A DNA stretch of 64,000 bases from Anaerolineaceae bacterium (GCA_028818375.1 JAPPOB010000007.1:102490-166489); one strand, 5' to 3'. Positions 44,311 through 53,547 are shown, numbered from the stretch's first letter. Translations and numbers: made by a program. Notes: generated from the letters alone by a model not told the origin.

Positions 44311-45603
44311 ATGCGACCCAACATCGTCTTCATCACCTGTCACGACCTGGGGCGACACCTGGGCTGTTACGGCCAAGGCACGGTGTCCTCACCCGCGCTG
44401 GACGCCCTCGCCGCGCACGGTCTGCTCTTCGAACGCAGCTTCTGCACCGCGCCGCAGTGCAGCCCCTCGCGCGCTGCCCTGCATACCGGCCGCCACGCCC
44501 ACGCCAACGGCATGCACGGCCTGGCGCACGATCCCTTCCGCTGGCGTCTGCACGCCGACGAGCGGCACCTGGCGCATCATTTGCGAGAGACAGGCTATCA
44601 CACGGCGCTCTTCGGCATCCAGCACCTGACGGACGCCGCAGCAGCGCCCGACCTGGGCTACGACGAGATCCATGACCGGGCTCCGGCTGCGCTGTTGGGT
44701 CAGGCCGCGTCCGACTGGCTTGCGACGCGCGCCGCCACGGCGCAACCCTTTTACCTGGAAGTCGGCTTCTTCGAACCGCACCGCCGCTGGGATTTCGGCG
44801 ACGTGGAGCCCGACGATCAACTCGGCGCGGCCCTGCTCCCTTACCTGCCGCAGACGCCGGAGGCGCGCGCCGAAATCGCGGATCTGCAGGGCGCCATCGC
44901 GGCGCTGGACGCGGCCGTCGGGCAGATTGTGGCTGCGCTGGAGGCCCAGGACCTGCTGCAGGATACCTGGCTGATCTTCGTCACCGACCACGGCCTGGCC
45001 ATGCCGCGGGCCAAGTGCACGCTCTACGATCCCGGCATCGAAACGGCGCTGCTGATGCACTGGCCCGGCGGCGGGCTGGCGGGAGGGGGGCGCATCCCGC
45101 AGATGATCAGCCACGTGGACGTCGTGCCGACCGTGCTGGAGGCGCTGGGTCTGGAGCGGCCGCCGCGCCTGCACGGACGCAGCTTCTGGCCGCTGCTGCA
45201 GGGCGCGGACTACGAGACGCGCGACGTCGTCTTCGCCGGCAAGACTTTCCACACCGCCTGGGAGCCCATGCGCGGCCTGCGCACGGAAGACCACAAGCTC
45301 ATTTTGAATCTCTGTCAGGACGTCGCCGTCAACGTGCCCTCCGACATACAGCTCAGCCCCGTTTACCCGCAGATGATCGAGGCGATCAGCGCGCGCCGGC
45401 CGCCCGTCGAGCTATATGACCTGCAGGCGGACCCGCTCGAACAGGACAACCTGGCCGGCCAGGCGCCGCACCAGGCCCTCGAACGCGCACTGCTGGAACG
45501 CCTCTACCACTGGATGGAGGGCACGGGCGACCCGCTGCTGCAGGGTCCGGTGGCCTCAACCGCCTGGGAGGCCGCGATCGCAGAACTGCGCCGCGCCACC
45601 TGA
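44311..45603 (+). CDS. Type I sulfatase
   Basis: A 430-residue protein from ATG 44311 with GGAGGGCC upstream. RPNIVFITCHD gives the first metal-binding region. CSPSRAALHTG (Cys50) is the formylglycine-forming C-x-P-S-R motif. IFVTDHGLAM is the second metal site, and VELYDLQADPLEQDNLA is the common C-terminal block. It hydrolyses sulfate esters of sugars or aromatics. It lacks a signal peptide. Cys50 needs maturation by an SUMF1-like or anaerobic sulfatase-maturating enzyme, not seen in this window. Confidence 0.9.
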   Translation: MRPNIVFITCHDLGRHLGCYGQGTVSSPALDALAAHGLLFERSFCTAPQCSPSRAALHTGRHAHANGMHGLAHDPFRWRLHADERHLAHHLRETGYHTALFGIQHLTDAAAAPDLGYDEIHDRAPAALLGQAASDWLATRAATAQPFYLEVGFFEPHRRWDFGDVEPDDQLGAALLPYLPQTPEARAEIADLQGAIAALDAAVGQIVAALEAQDLLQDTWLIFVTDHGLAMPRAKCTLYDPGIETALLMHWPGGGLAGGGRIPQMISHVDVVPTVLEALGLERPPRLHGRSFWPLLQGADYETRDVVFAGKTFHTAWEPMRGLRTEDHKLILNLCQDVAVNVPSDIQLSPVYPQMIEAISARRPPVELYDLQADPLEQDNLAGQAPHQALERALLERLYHWMEGTGDPLLQGPVASTAWEAAIAELRRAT

Positions 45604-45619
45604 AGGTCGCCCTCCGTGC

Positions 45620-45648
45620 TTGCCGCGACCCCGGAAGCCCGCTAGTAT
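45620..45648 (+). promoter_or_regulatory. Promoter of the SRP RNA gene
   Basis: TTGCCG (45620-45625) and TAGTAT (45643-45648) are separated by exactly 17 bases. The RNA's 5' end at about 45655-45658 is 7-10 bases beyond. Consensus sigma-70-like. Confidence 0.75.
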
Positions 45649-45657
45649 GGGGACAAT

Positions 45658-45793
45658 GGCTGTCACCGGGCTACCCGACCCAGGCCCTGCGCGGCGGGTC
45701 CTCCGAACCGTGTCAGGCCTTGACGGGAGCAGCACTAAGGAGTTCTTCCCGGGTGTCGCAGACCGGCCTGGGCCGGGTAGCGCCGTGACAGCC
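45658..45793 (+). ncRNA. ffs: Signal recognition particle RNA (small, 4.5S type)
   Basis: The 5' GGCTGTCAC (45658-45666) pairs with the 3' GTGACAGCC (45785-45793). Next, GCTACCCG...CCCAGGCC pairs with GGCCTGGGCCGGGTAGC. The apical domain holds the conserved core GTGTCAGGCCTTGACGGGAG followed by CAGCA, matching the SRP helix-8 motif (GTCAGG...GGAAG/GGGAGCAGC). Length is about 136 bases. It forms the SRP with Ffh to target membrane proteins. Its own promoter lies just upstream. The short remaining gap to the next gene (45794-45821) shows no T-rich terminator. Confidence 0.88.
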
Positions 45794-45821
45794 GCCCCCA
45801 ACTGCCTACAGCGGTGATCCC

Positions 45822-47222
45822 TTGCCCCTGCGACTCTGGCATCTGGTCCTTGTCCTGCCCATGCTATTGCTCGCGTCGCTGGCCGCGGCGCTGCTGATCG
45901 CGCCCTTTGTGCTGGAAAAGGACCTGACGCTGGTCGTTGACGGTCAGGCGCTGTCGCTGCGCAGCCGCGCCGGACTGGTCGGCCAGCTGCTGGGTGAACA
46001 GGGCATCGAACTGCAGCCTGACGATCTGGTGGAACCTGGCGTGGCCAGTCTGCTTTTCGATGGCCAGCTGGTGCGGGTCAGTTTCGCCCGCGAGGTCCTG
46101 CTGGGCGTCGACGGCGTGACGCGCATCCTGCGCAGCCCGCTCAACGACCCCCTCGCCCTGCTGGCCGGGGCCGGGCTGGCGCTGGCTCCCGGCGACGCCC
46201 TTTACGTCAACGGGCAACCCTTCGACCCCGCCTGGACGATGGACCCGGCCTCGCCCCTGACGCGACTCGAACTGCGCCGGCCGCAACCCTTCCTGTTGCA
46301 GGATGGCGACAACCTGCGCAACCTGCGCAGCAGCGCCCGCACGGTGGGAGAGGCGCTGCCGGAGCATGGCGTCGCGCTGCGCGAGGGGGATGTGCTTCAC
46401 CCGCCGGCCGCAACCTCCCTGGTGGCCAACATGACCGTGCAGCTGCGTCGCGCCCTGCCACTCACCCTGCACGCGGACGGCGACTCGCGCCCGCTGCGCC
46501 TGCCCGGTGAGACGGTCGCGGAGGCGCTGGCTGCCGCCGGCGTGCAACTCCGTGGCGAGGACTTCAGCATCCCGCCGGGCGACACGGCTTTGGTAGCCGG
46601 CATGCAGTTGCGCGTCATTCGCGTGTACGAGGAGGTCTTGTATGAGCGGGAAACCCTGCCCCACAGGACGCTGACCCAGGCCGACCCGGACCTGGAGCTG
46701 GACCAGCGCCGCGTACTGCAGCAGGGCCAGGACGGCATCCGCGGCCTGCCGCAGCGCATCCGCTACGAAAACGGCGCGGAAGTCAGCCGCGAAACGGGTG
46801 AAGTGGAAATGCTGCAGGAAGCGCGTGCCCACATCATCGGCCTGGGCAGCAAGATCGTGCTGCGCAGCATCAACACGCCCCAGGGGCCGCGGCAATACTG
46901 GCGCGTGCTGCGCATGAAGGCCACCAGCTACCACCCCGGCTCGCAGGGGAACAGCACGGCCACCGCCACCGGCGCTTTCCTGCGCAAGGGCGTCGTCGCC
47001 TCCAACCCGAAGGTCATTCCCTACGGCACCGAGGTCTACGTCGAGGGCTACGGGGTCGGCAGCATGGAAGACACGGCCGCCGCCTGGTACGTGCAGCAGC
47101 AACCGATGTTCATCGACCTCGGCTACAGCGACGCGGACTACCAGCCCTGGTCCAAATGGGTGGACGTCTATCTGCTGACGCCCGTGCCCTACGGACGCTT
47201 CCCGCTCGCCCTGCCGGGCTGA
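45822..47222 (+). CDS. Cell-surface protein with DUF348, G5 and 3D domains (RpfB-like)
   Basis: A 466-residue protein, start TTG 45822 (weak ribosome site). One N-terminal membrane anchor (about 8-30) is followed by three ubiquitin-like DUF348 repeats (near 33-75, 155-197, 213-250: each with a VGEAL.EHGV..REGD type pattern). A G5-like segment is present (VIRVYEEVLYERETLPH to RIRYENGAEVSRETG). The C-terminal 3D domain follows (MKATSYHPGSQGN, GVVASNPKVIPYGTEVYVEGYG, MEDT, MFIDLGYSDAD). The 3D domain carries the catalytic Asp residues of MltA-type lytic transglycosylases, so peptidoglycan remodelling outside the cell is expected. RpfB-like resuscitation function is speculation. Confidence 0.85.
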   Translation: MPLRLWHLVLVLPMLLLASLAAALLIAPFVLEKDLTLVVDGQALSLRSRAGLVGQLLGEQGIELQPDDLVEPGVASLLFDGQLVRVSFAREVLLGVDGVTRILRSPLNDPLALLAGAGLALAPGDALYVNGQPFDPAWTMDPASPLTRLELRRPQPFLLQDGDNLRNLRSSARTVGEALPEHGVALREGDVLHPPAATSLVANMTVQLRRALPLTLHADGDSRPLRLPGETVAEALAAAGVQLRGEDFSIPPGDTALVAGMQLRVIRVYEEVLYERETLPHRTLTQADPDLELDQRRVLQQGQDGIRGLPQRIRYENGAEVSRETGEVEMLQEARAHIIGLGSKIVLRSINTPQGPRQYWRVLRMKATSYHPGSQGNSTATATGAFLRKGVVASNPKVIPYGTEVYVEGYGVGSMEDTAAAWYVQQQPMFIDLGYSDADYQPWSKWVDVYLLTPVPYGRFPLALPG

Positions 47223-47234
47223 AGCGCAGCGCGC

Positions 47235-48302
47235 TCAGGAGGGTTGCGGCAGGTCCTCCGCCAGGACCAGGCCGGCCAGGGCCAAACCGACGGCGCCGGC
47301 CATGAAACTGACGCCAATCCACATGTGCGTGCTCCACCAGATGCCGGCCCCCGATTGCAGGATGACGAACAGGCCGAAGGTCATGATGAAGGGCACGGCG
47401 AAAGCGCCTTGCCGCAGGGCCGGCAGCGGCGAGCCCGGTTCACGCGCCAGCAGCCAGTCGCCCGCCACACCGGCCAGCAGCGGCGCCAGCAACACCGGCG
47501 CGTGCGGGGCGGTGTCCTCGAGACGAATGAAAAACATGATCAACGCGTTGGTGAACAACAGGTAAGTGACGGCGCCGACGGGCAGGACCATGCGTCGGCG
47601 CAGAAACAGCAGGGCGCCGGTCATCAGCGCGGCGGGCATCAGCACGGTGGCCACCGTGTAGGCCTCGGCCAGCCTGCGGTTGCTGTCGGGGTCGAGGGCA
47701 ACATAGCGGTCCACCTGGCTCCAGACGTTGTTGAAGCCCGTGAACAGGGTGGCCAGCGTCAGCGCCATCAGGGCCGCCGTCAGCGGCGGAAACAGGACCT
47801 TCCAGCCCTGCCCCGACTCGCCCTGCGCCAGGAAAGAGCGCAGCGGGCCGCTCATGAAGAGCAGGCCGCTGAGCGCCAGCAACAAATGCGCGGGACTCAC
47901 CAGGGCCTCGATGCCGGCCTCGAAGCCGAAAAGCGTGTGCCAGATCAGGTCAAAGACCCCGCCGACGCCGAAGAGCAGCACGCCGCCGAAGGAGAGCAGG
48001 TAGGCCTTCGGCAGCGCCTGCAGCAGACGATGACCGCGAGCGACGTAACGGTACTGCATGACGACGTAGAACAGGCCGTTGGCCGCTATGCCCGAGTACA
48101 TCAGCAGGTGAAAGGGCGTGAAGAAGGTCTCGTCCACCTGGCCGTGGTTGTGGGCATGGATATCCACGATGGCGCCCAGCAAGACCCAGACGCCCAGCGC
48201 CAGCGCCGTCCAGGTGAAGGCCGGCGTTACAGCCGGGTAGCCCTCACGGCGCCCCGCGCCCGCCGCTTTTGTGCCGGAAGCAAGATCTTCCCGGAGCGCC
48301 AT
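47235..48302 (-). CDS. His-rich polytopic membrane protein (paralog 1)
   Basis: A 355-residue protein with about nine hydrophobic helices; family not recognised. Histidines sit at positions shared with both neighbours: DIHAHNH, FFTPFHLLMYSG, RGH, FDLIWH, VSPAHLLL and, near the C-terminus, WWSTHMW. Such membrane-embedded His sets in oxidase-type proteins bind heme or copper, but no cofactor motif is certain. The upstream soluble head is RREGYPAVTPAFTW. Last of three head-to-tail paralogs. Confidence 0.75.
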   Translation of the reverse strand: MALREDLASGTKAAGAGRREGYPAVTPAFTWTALALGVWVLLGAIVDIHAHNHGQVDETFFTPFHLLMYSGIAANGLFYVVMQYRYVARGHRLLQALPKAYLLSFGGVLLFGVGGVFDLIWHTLFGFEAGIEALVSPAHLLLALSGLLFMSGPLRSFLAQGESGQGWKVLFPPLTAALMALTLATLFTGFNNVWSQVDRYVALDPDSNRRLAEAYTVATVLMPAALMTGALLFLRRRMVLPVGAVTYLLFTNALIMFFIRLEDTAPHAPVLLAPLLAGVAGDWLLAREPGSPLPALRQGAFAVPFIMTFGLFVILQSGAGIWWSTHMWIGVSFMAGAVGLALAGLVLAEDLPQPS

Positions 48303-48327
48303 TTCAGTCCCTCGCGACTTCAGCGCT

Positions 48328-49404
48328 TCAGTCCGCCTGCGGGTAAGGCCGGGTGGTCAGCAGGGCGGCCAGGCCCAGACCGACGGCGCCGGCCATCAGG
48401 CTGACGCCCGGCCACATGTGTGCCGTCCACCAGATTCCGCCCGCCGTCAACTGCAGGAGGATGAAGAGGGCCAGCATGTAGACGGCGGGCACGACGAAGG
48501 CGAATTGCCGCAGCGCAATGACGTGTGAGCCACGCTCCGGCCGCGCCAGCAGCCAGTCGCCCAGCAACCCGGCGATGATCGGCGCCAGCAACACCGGCAG
48601 ATAGACCTGATTCCACTCCCAGCGGATGTAAAGCATGATCATCGCATTGGCAAGGAGCACCAGGGTCACCGCGCCGAAAGGCAGCCGGATTCGCTGGCGC
48701 AGAAAGATCAGGGTGCCGACCATCAGCGCCGCAGGAATCAGCACGCCGGCCACCGTGTAGGCATGCAGGGGGCGCACATTGTCGACGACGAGCTCGGGCG
48801 TCACGTAGCGACTCAGCTGTGTCCAGACATTGGCGTAGAGCGTGAACAGCGTGCCGATGGAAAATACCGCCGTCGCCGAGGCGATGGGTGGAACAAGCTC
48901 CGACCAGGTGCCCGTCGACCTGCCCTGGGAAAGGAAGGAGCGCAAGGGGCCGCTGATGAACATGATGCCGCTGAGCACCAGCAGCAGGTGCGAGGGACTG
49001 ACCAGCGCGTCGACGCCCTCCTCAAAACCGAAGATTTCGTGCCAGGCGAGGTCAAAGACGCCGCCGAGGCCGAAGAGCAGCACGCCGGCGAAGGACAGCA
49101 GATACTCCTTCGGCAATGCCTTCATCAGCGTATGGCCGCGGCCGACGTTGCGAAACTGCGCGACGACGAAGAACAGGCCGTTGGCGGCCACGCCCGAATA
49201 CAAAAGCAGGTGCCAGGGCGTGAAGAAGGTGTCGTCCACGAAGTTGTGGTTGTGGGCGTTGATATCCACCACGGACCCGAAAAAGACCCAGAGGCCCAGC
49301 ACCAGCGCCATCCAGGTAAAGGCCGGCGTCAGTTCAGGATACCCGTCCCGGCGCGACATGCCGGTTGCCTTTGCTTCAGAACCAGATCGTACGCCAACTG
49401 TCAT
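48328..49404 (-). CDS. His-rich polytopic membrane protein (paralog 2)
   Basis: A 358-residue paralog with the same plan: DINAHNH, FFTPWHLLLYSG, RGH, FDLAWH, VSPSHLLL, SGPLRS, WWTAHMW. It is the closer relative of paralog 1 (both share VDxTFFTP, PK-YLLSF-GVLLFG-GGVFDL). A conserved arginine or lysine-rich head (GMSRRDGYPELTPAFTW) precedes helix 1. Function unknown. 25 bases separate it from paralog 1. The 112 bases upstream (49405-49516) hold no gene. Confidence 0.75.
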   Translation of the reverse strand: MTVGVRSGSEAKATGMSRRDGYPELTPAFTWMALVLGLWVFFGSVVDINAHNHNFVDDTFFTPWHLLLYSGVAANGLFFVVAQFRNVGRGHTLMKALPKEYLLSFAGVLLFGLGGVFDLAWHEIFGFEEGVDALVSPSHLLLVLSGIMFISGPLRSFLSQGRSTGTWSELVPPIASATAVFSIGTLFTLYANVWTQLSRYVTPELVVDNVRPLHAYTVAGVLIPAALMVGTLIFLRQRIRLPFGAVTLVLLANAMIMLYIRWEWNQVYLPVLLAPIIAGLLGDWLLARPERGSHVIALRQFAFVVPAVYMLALFILLQLTAGGIWWTAHMWPGVSLMAGAVGLGLAALLTTRPYPQAD

Positions 49405-49516
49405 TTTCGTCCCCCAAAAACCGGTTGTCTCCGTCCATGCATGTTCCGGAATTAATTCCTGCAGCGCCCTCGCGCACTGTCACGCGGAGCCGGGCTGCCC
49501 ACACCAGTGGTCCAAC

Positions 49517-50692
49517 TCACCTGCGCGCGGTATCTCGCGCCGCGGCCGGCGCCTGCCATGCGCTCTCTCCCGTCCGACCTGCCCGGTCTTGCGGCTCCCG
49601 TCCGGGCGCCGGCGATCCCTCCGGCGGCAGCGGCGGCGGCACAGCGACAAAGCTCAGCGCCAAGCCGAAAACTCCCGCCAGAACACTGACGCCCGTCCAC
49701 ATATGGATGCTCCACCAGATGCCGCCAGTCCATTGCAGAATGACGAAGAAAACGACATGGTAGCTGAAGGGCACGAGAAAGGCGAAGGCGCGCAGCGGCA
49801 GGGCCGCGATCCGCGGGCGTTGCAGACCGCGCAGCAGCAGATCGCCGAGCAAACCGGCGACCAGGGGCGCCAGCAGCACCAGCCAGTTGTCACCGCCATG
49901 GCTGGCGGATCGCAGCAGGAACATCAGGGCGCTGTTGGTGACCAGCAGAAAGGTCACCGCGCCGAAGGGCAGGGCCCAGCGGCGCAGCAGCAGCAGCAAT
50001 ACGGCGCTCATCAGCAGGGCCGGGAAGATCACCTTCGCCGTCATGGCGTGGTCCCGCAGCAGGAGTTCGTCGGGCTCGCCCCCCGGCGTGAAGAGTTCCA
50101 CCCAGGAAATGGCGTGGACAAACTGGGTGAACAGGCTGCAGATCGAATACACCAGCAGGGCCGAGGCGATGGCCGGGAAGAGTTGTGCCCGGCCGCGTTG
50201 CGCTTCCGCCCGTCCCCACAGGGCGCGCAGCGGGCCGCTCATGAAGACCAGAGCGCTGAAGGCCAGCAGCAAATGCGGCGGGCTGACCGCGGCCTCGATG
50301 TCAGCCTCAATGCCGAAAGCGCCATGCCACAGAAAGTCAAGGAAGCCGCCGGTCGCCATCAACACGATGCCGACCAGTGACATCAGGTAACCGCGCGGCA
50401 GGGCCTGCAGCCAGTGGTGGCCGCGACTCACGTTGCGCCACTGCATGCCCGCCAGGAAAATACCCTTGGCCAGCATGCCAGAGTAGAGCAGCAGGTGGAA
50501 GGGCGTGAAGAAGCTGTCGTCGGTGGCGCCGTGGACGTGGGCGATGCCATCCGCGTAGCCCCCCAGCAGCACCCAGGCCGCCAGCGCCAGGGCGATCAGG
50601 TCGAAATTGCGCGAGGCGGCCGGGTAGCCCTTGCGGCGCGCGCGCGGCGCGACGCTGCCCAGGCCAGGCTCGACATGTTCAAGCTGGGTCAT
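49517..50692 (-). CDS. His-rich polytopic membrane protein (paralog 3)
   Basis: A 391-residue, most diverged paralog: DGIAHVH replaces D(I)HAHNH, with FFTPFHLLLYSG, RGH, LDFLWH, VSPPHLLL, MSGPLRA and WWSIHMW retained. It carries an extra Pro/Arg-rich C-terminal tail of about 35 residues (PEGSPAPGREPQDRAG...). It is first in the direction of transcription, with a clear ATG 50690-50692. Membrane topology is about nine helices. Divergent from the Maf gene. Confidence 0.75.
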   Translation of the reverse strand: MTQLEHVEPGLGSVAPRARRKGYPAASRNFDLIALALAAWVLLGGYADGIAHVHGATDDSFFTPFHLLLYSGMLAKGIFLAGMQWRNVSRGHHWLQALPRGYLMSLVGIVLMATGGFLDFLWHGAFGIEADIEAAVSPPHLLLAFSALVFMSGPLRALWGRAEAQRGRAQLFPAIASALLVYSICSLFTQFVHAISWVELFTPGGEPDELLLRDHAMTAKVIFPALLMSAVLLLLLRRWALPFGAVTFLLVTNSALMFLLRSASHGGDNWLVLLAPLVAGLLGDLLLRGLQRPRIAALPLRAFAFLVPFSYHVVFFVILQWTGGIWWSIHMWTGVSVLAGVFGLALSFVAVPPPLPPEGSPAPGREPQDRAGRTGESAWQAPAAARDTARR

Positions 50693-50859
50693 GATCTTCT
50701 TCCCGCTTCATCGCCCTTTCACTCTAGCACAACGGGTCCTGTCTCGCCCGACGCTGTGCGCCGCGCTGACCGGCGCCTATACTACGCGGGGAGGCAGACA
50801 GACGGAGCAACAGCGACCTGCATCAACTCGCCCCTGACCCCGACCGGCCCGCCCGTCTG

Positions 50860-51435
50860 GTGCTGGCCTCGGCCTCGCCGCGGCGGCGTGACCTGCTGGC
50901 TTCGCTGGGCCTGCGCTTTCGTGTCGACGCGCCGCAACTGGACGAAAGCCCCCTGCCGGGCGAACACCCGCAAGCCTGGGCCACGCGCCTCAGTCAGGCC
51001 AAGGCGGCCCAGGTCGCCGCGCGCCACGCGCCGCCCGCGCTCATTCTGGCCGCCGACACCCTGGTCATCGACGGCGCGGCGGCGTTGGGCAAGCCCGTCG
51101 ACGCGGCCGACGCCCACCGCATGTTGCGCCGCTTGCGCGCCAGTTCCCACGAGGTCTGCACGGCTTTCACCCTGCGGCGCGCGGGCGCGAGCGGTCAGCG
51201 GCTGACGCGCCTCTGCCGCACCCGCGTCCACATGCGCGCATGGAGCGATGCCGAACAGGCGGACTACGTCGCCTGCGGCGACCCGCTCGACAAGGCCGGC
51301 GCCTACGCCATCCAGCACCCGGTCTTCGCGCCGGTGGAACGCATTGAGGGCAGCTACAGCAACGTGGTCGGCCTGCCGCTGGAAATGCTGCAGGAGACCC
51401 TGCCGCACTTTGGCGATCTGGACACCTGGCGCTGA
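50860..51435 (+). CDS. maf: Maf-like nucleotide pyrophosphatase
   Basis: A 191-residue reading from GTG 50860, but the frame is open upstream without ATG and the family's usual first residues (LVLASASPRRRDLL) begin right here. A CTG at 50818 with GGAG ten bases upstream is another candidate start. Motifs are SASPRRRDLL, ILAADTLV (catalytic Asp), GKPVDAADAHRML and DKAGAYAIQ (Lys and Gly-Ala-Tyr). It hydrolyses dTTP/UTP or m7GTP and modified nucleotides. Confidence 0.85.
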   Translation: MLASASPRRRDLLASLGLRFRVDAPQLDESPLPGEHPQAWATRLSQAKAAQVAARHAPPALILAADTLVIDGAAALGKPVDAADAHRMLRRLRASSHEVCTAFTLRRAGASGQRLTRLCRTRVHMRAWSDAEQADYVACGDPLDKAGAYAIQHPVFAPVERIEGSYSNVVGLPLEMLQETLPHFGDLDTWR

Positions 51436-51473
51436 AGGATGTCAGAATCACGTCGCAGCAGTGGAGACCAGCG

Positions 51474-52466
51474 ATGACGCTCAGGGTCGCCATCGTCAGC
51501 ACCGGCAACGTCGCCGGCAACAACTATCTGCCCTTTCTGGCGCGGCAGCCGGACCTGACCTTCAGCTATTTCAACCGCACGCGCTCCAGGGCGGAGGCCT
51601 GCGCCGCGACCTTTGGCGGGCAGGTCGCCGATTCTATCGACGGCCTGATGCGCGCCGACCCCGACATCGTCTTCCTGCTCAGCAGCGAGACCGCGCGTTA
51701 TGAACTGGCCCGCGCCATCCTGCAGCGCCGTCCCAAACGCCTCTTCTTCGAAAAGCCGCTGGTCGCCATGCTGGGGCAGGCCCAGGTGACGGAGGACGAC
51801 TTCGAAAAGGGGCGCGAACTGCTGCGCTGCGCGCGGGCCGGCGGCACCGAAACGGCGATGATCTTCAACTATCGCTTCTTCGACCAGACCCAGACGGCGC
51901 TGCAACAGGTGGCGGAGCGCGGCTTTGGCGCCCTGACGCAGATCACCGGCCTGGTGCATTACAATTGCTGGTCGCATTGCATCGACCTCGTCCACCTCTT
52001 CGCCGGCCCGCTGACGGAGATCGCCGCCCTGCCGGGCCCCGTGGTCCATCGGAAGGCCGGCTACGTCGTGGAGGACGTCGCGGCTGCCTTCAGCGCAGGG
52101 AAGGCCAGCGGCACGATCATCGGCACGGCGACCATCGACCGTGGCTTTCCCCTGTTTGAAATGCTCTTCAGTTTCGAGGGCGGCCGGCTGACCTTCCGCG
52201 GGCTGGATGGCGACATGGAAATCCTCGACTACAGCGGCGCGCGCCACGAGCTGCTGGCCCTGACGCGCGAGCACTCCAGCCGGGACCAGTACCGGCTTTC
52301 CTTCGACAAGGCGCTGGACGCCTACCTGACCTCAGTGCGCGAAGGGGGCGAACCGCCGGTGACGGGCCTGGCGGGCCTGCAGGAGTTGCAGTTTGAGGCG
52401 GCGCTGAAACGCTCCATCCGCCTGGGCCGGCCCGTCCAGGTGCAGGACGAGTTTCCCCTGGATTGA
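51474..52466 (+). CDS. Gfo/Idh/MocA-family oxidoreductase
   Basis: A 330-residue NAD(P)-dependent dehydrogenase. N-terminal Rossmann (VAIVSTGNVAGNNYLPFL), FFEKPLV with the conserved Glu-Lys-Pro lysine, and a C-terminal beta-sheet domain with HYNCWSHCIDLVHLFAG (catalytic His region). Acts on a sugar or cyclitol; substrate unknown. GACCAGCG precedes the ATG without a strong ribosome site. Follows Maf by 38 bases. Confidence 0.82.
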   Translation: MTLRVAIVSTGNVAGNNYLPFLARQPDLTFSYFNRTRSRAEACAATFGGQVADSIDGLMRADPDIVFLLSSETARYELARAILQRRPKRLFFEKPLVAMLGQAQVTEDDFEKGRELLRCARAGGTETAMIFNYRFFDQTQTALQQVAERGFGALTQITGLVHYNCWSHCIDLVHLFAGPLTEIAALPGPVVHRKAGYVVEDVAAAFSAGKASGTIIGTATIDRGFPLFEMLFSFEGGRLTFRGLDGDMEILDYSGARHELLALTREHSSRDQYRLSFDKALDAYLTSVREGGEPPVTGLAGLQELQFEAALKRSIRLGRPVQVQDEFPLD

Positions 52467-52506
52467 CGGGGCGAAACATCCCGCAGGGGCGCCATGCTGT
52501 GGCCGC

Positions 52507-52537
52507 GGGCGACACGGTATGTCGCCCGTACAACAAT
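52507..52537 (+). repeat. Dispersed repeat R1, copy 2
   Basis: GGGCGACACGGTATGTCGCC ending in CGTACAACAAT. Same 31-base element as at 32965-32995, also directly followed by a short spacer and repeat R2. Confidence 0.8.
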
Positions 52538-52555
52538 CAATCCGGGATCTTTGCA

Positions 52556-52578
52556 GGGGCGACTTGTCAAGTCGCCCC
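52556..52578 (+). repeat. Dispersed repeat R2, copy 2
   Basis: GGGGCGACTTG-T-CAAGTCGCCCC, a perfect 11-base inverted repeat with one central base. With R1 it fills the gap 52467-52606. Confidence 0.8.
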
Positions 52579-52606
52579 TACATCATCCGCAGGGTACTGT
52601 CAGCGT

Positions 52607-53541
52607 CTATTCGTAGCAGCGAACCCCGAAGAGTGTCGCCGGCACGTCACCCTCCGTCGCCGGCAACTCGATGTGCAGTCGGTCCGTGACCAGGGGCTCG
52701 TCCAGACGCACGCGATTGATGGTCTGGTGGTTGTCCCCACACTCGACCACGCACTGGCCCTCGCCATCCAGAATGCGCCAGTGCGTCACCATGAAGGGCA
52801 CGACGTTCTCCGGGTGGCCCATCAGGGTGGTCTCCATGGCATGGTCGCTGTCGGAGTCAAAGGTCAGCACGATTTCGCGGATGGAACGCGGCGCGTCCCG
52901 GTGCAGACTCAGCGTGGGCCGCGGGCATCGGGGTCGGCATCCAGGCGTTGACGCCGGTGGTGGGCCGGCCGAGGCCGTCGCTGACGTTGCCGGGGTCGAA
53001 GGCGTCGATCACCGGGCGAATCGCCATCGCCAGGTTCTGCCCGGCGGGGCGGCGGCGTCCAGAACTCGAAGCTGTCCACGCCGATGTCCTCCGGCGGCGG
53101 CTGGTCGCGCCAGTGCCGTAGCGACAGCAGGCCGCTGAGTCGCTCCTCGCTCAGATGGGCGCGGACCTCTGCGTTGGCCATCAAACAGTAGAAGAGATAC
53201 TGGTCCTCGTCCACGCTGACGTCGAAGTCGACCGTAACCCGCTGGTTGGGCCCGGCATCCAGCCCGATTTCCTGCGCGCCCAGGGTCACGTTGGGCGTGT
53301 AGTTGCCGAGGCGCTCGCTGGCGCGCAATTCAAGGCGCAGGGTGGTCGGCTCATCAACGTCGCCACGAAGTCCACCTCCGGCGCGGGGCCGGCCGCCAGT
53401 ATCGCGCACGGCGAGGCCCACGCCAGGAGCGTTATCGATTTCCCCGTCGATTTCGAGGCGGATTGCAAATTGCGCGACCAGATCCGTCTGACCCAGGCCC
53501 TGGCAGCGCTATCGGGGCGGCGCAGTGCCCCGCCCCCCTGA
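52607..53541 (-). pseudogene. C-terminal remnant of an FAD-dependent oxidoreductase-type protein, frameshifted
   Basis: Three frames must be joined. Upstream piece: LEIDGEIDN, then GLAVRDTGG and the block TLRLELRASERLGNY to LSGLLSLRHWRDQP. After a shift near 53050: QNLAMAIRPVIDAFDPGN and VSDGLGRPTTGVNAWM. After a second shift near 52930: LTFDSDSDHAMETTLMGHPE, VTHWRILDGEG, DNHQTINRVRLDEP and the end ATLFGVRCYE. This is the discoidin-like C-terminal region seen in large FAD-dependent oxidoreductases of polysaccharide degraders. The N-terminal FAD-binding part is missing entirely. Family name is from memory of that tail and moderate. Confidence 0.6.
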
Positions 53542-53547
53542 CCGCCC

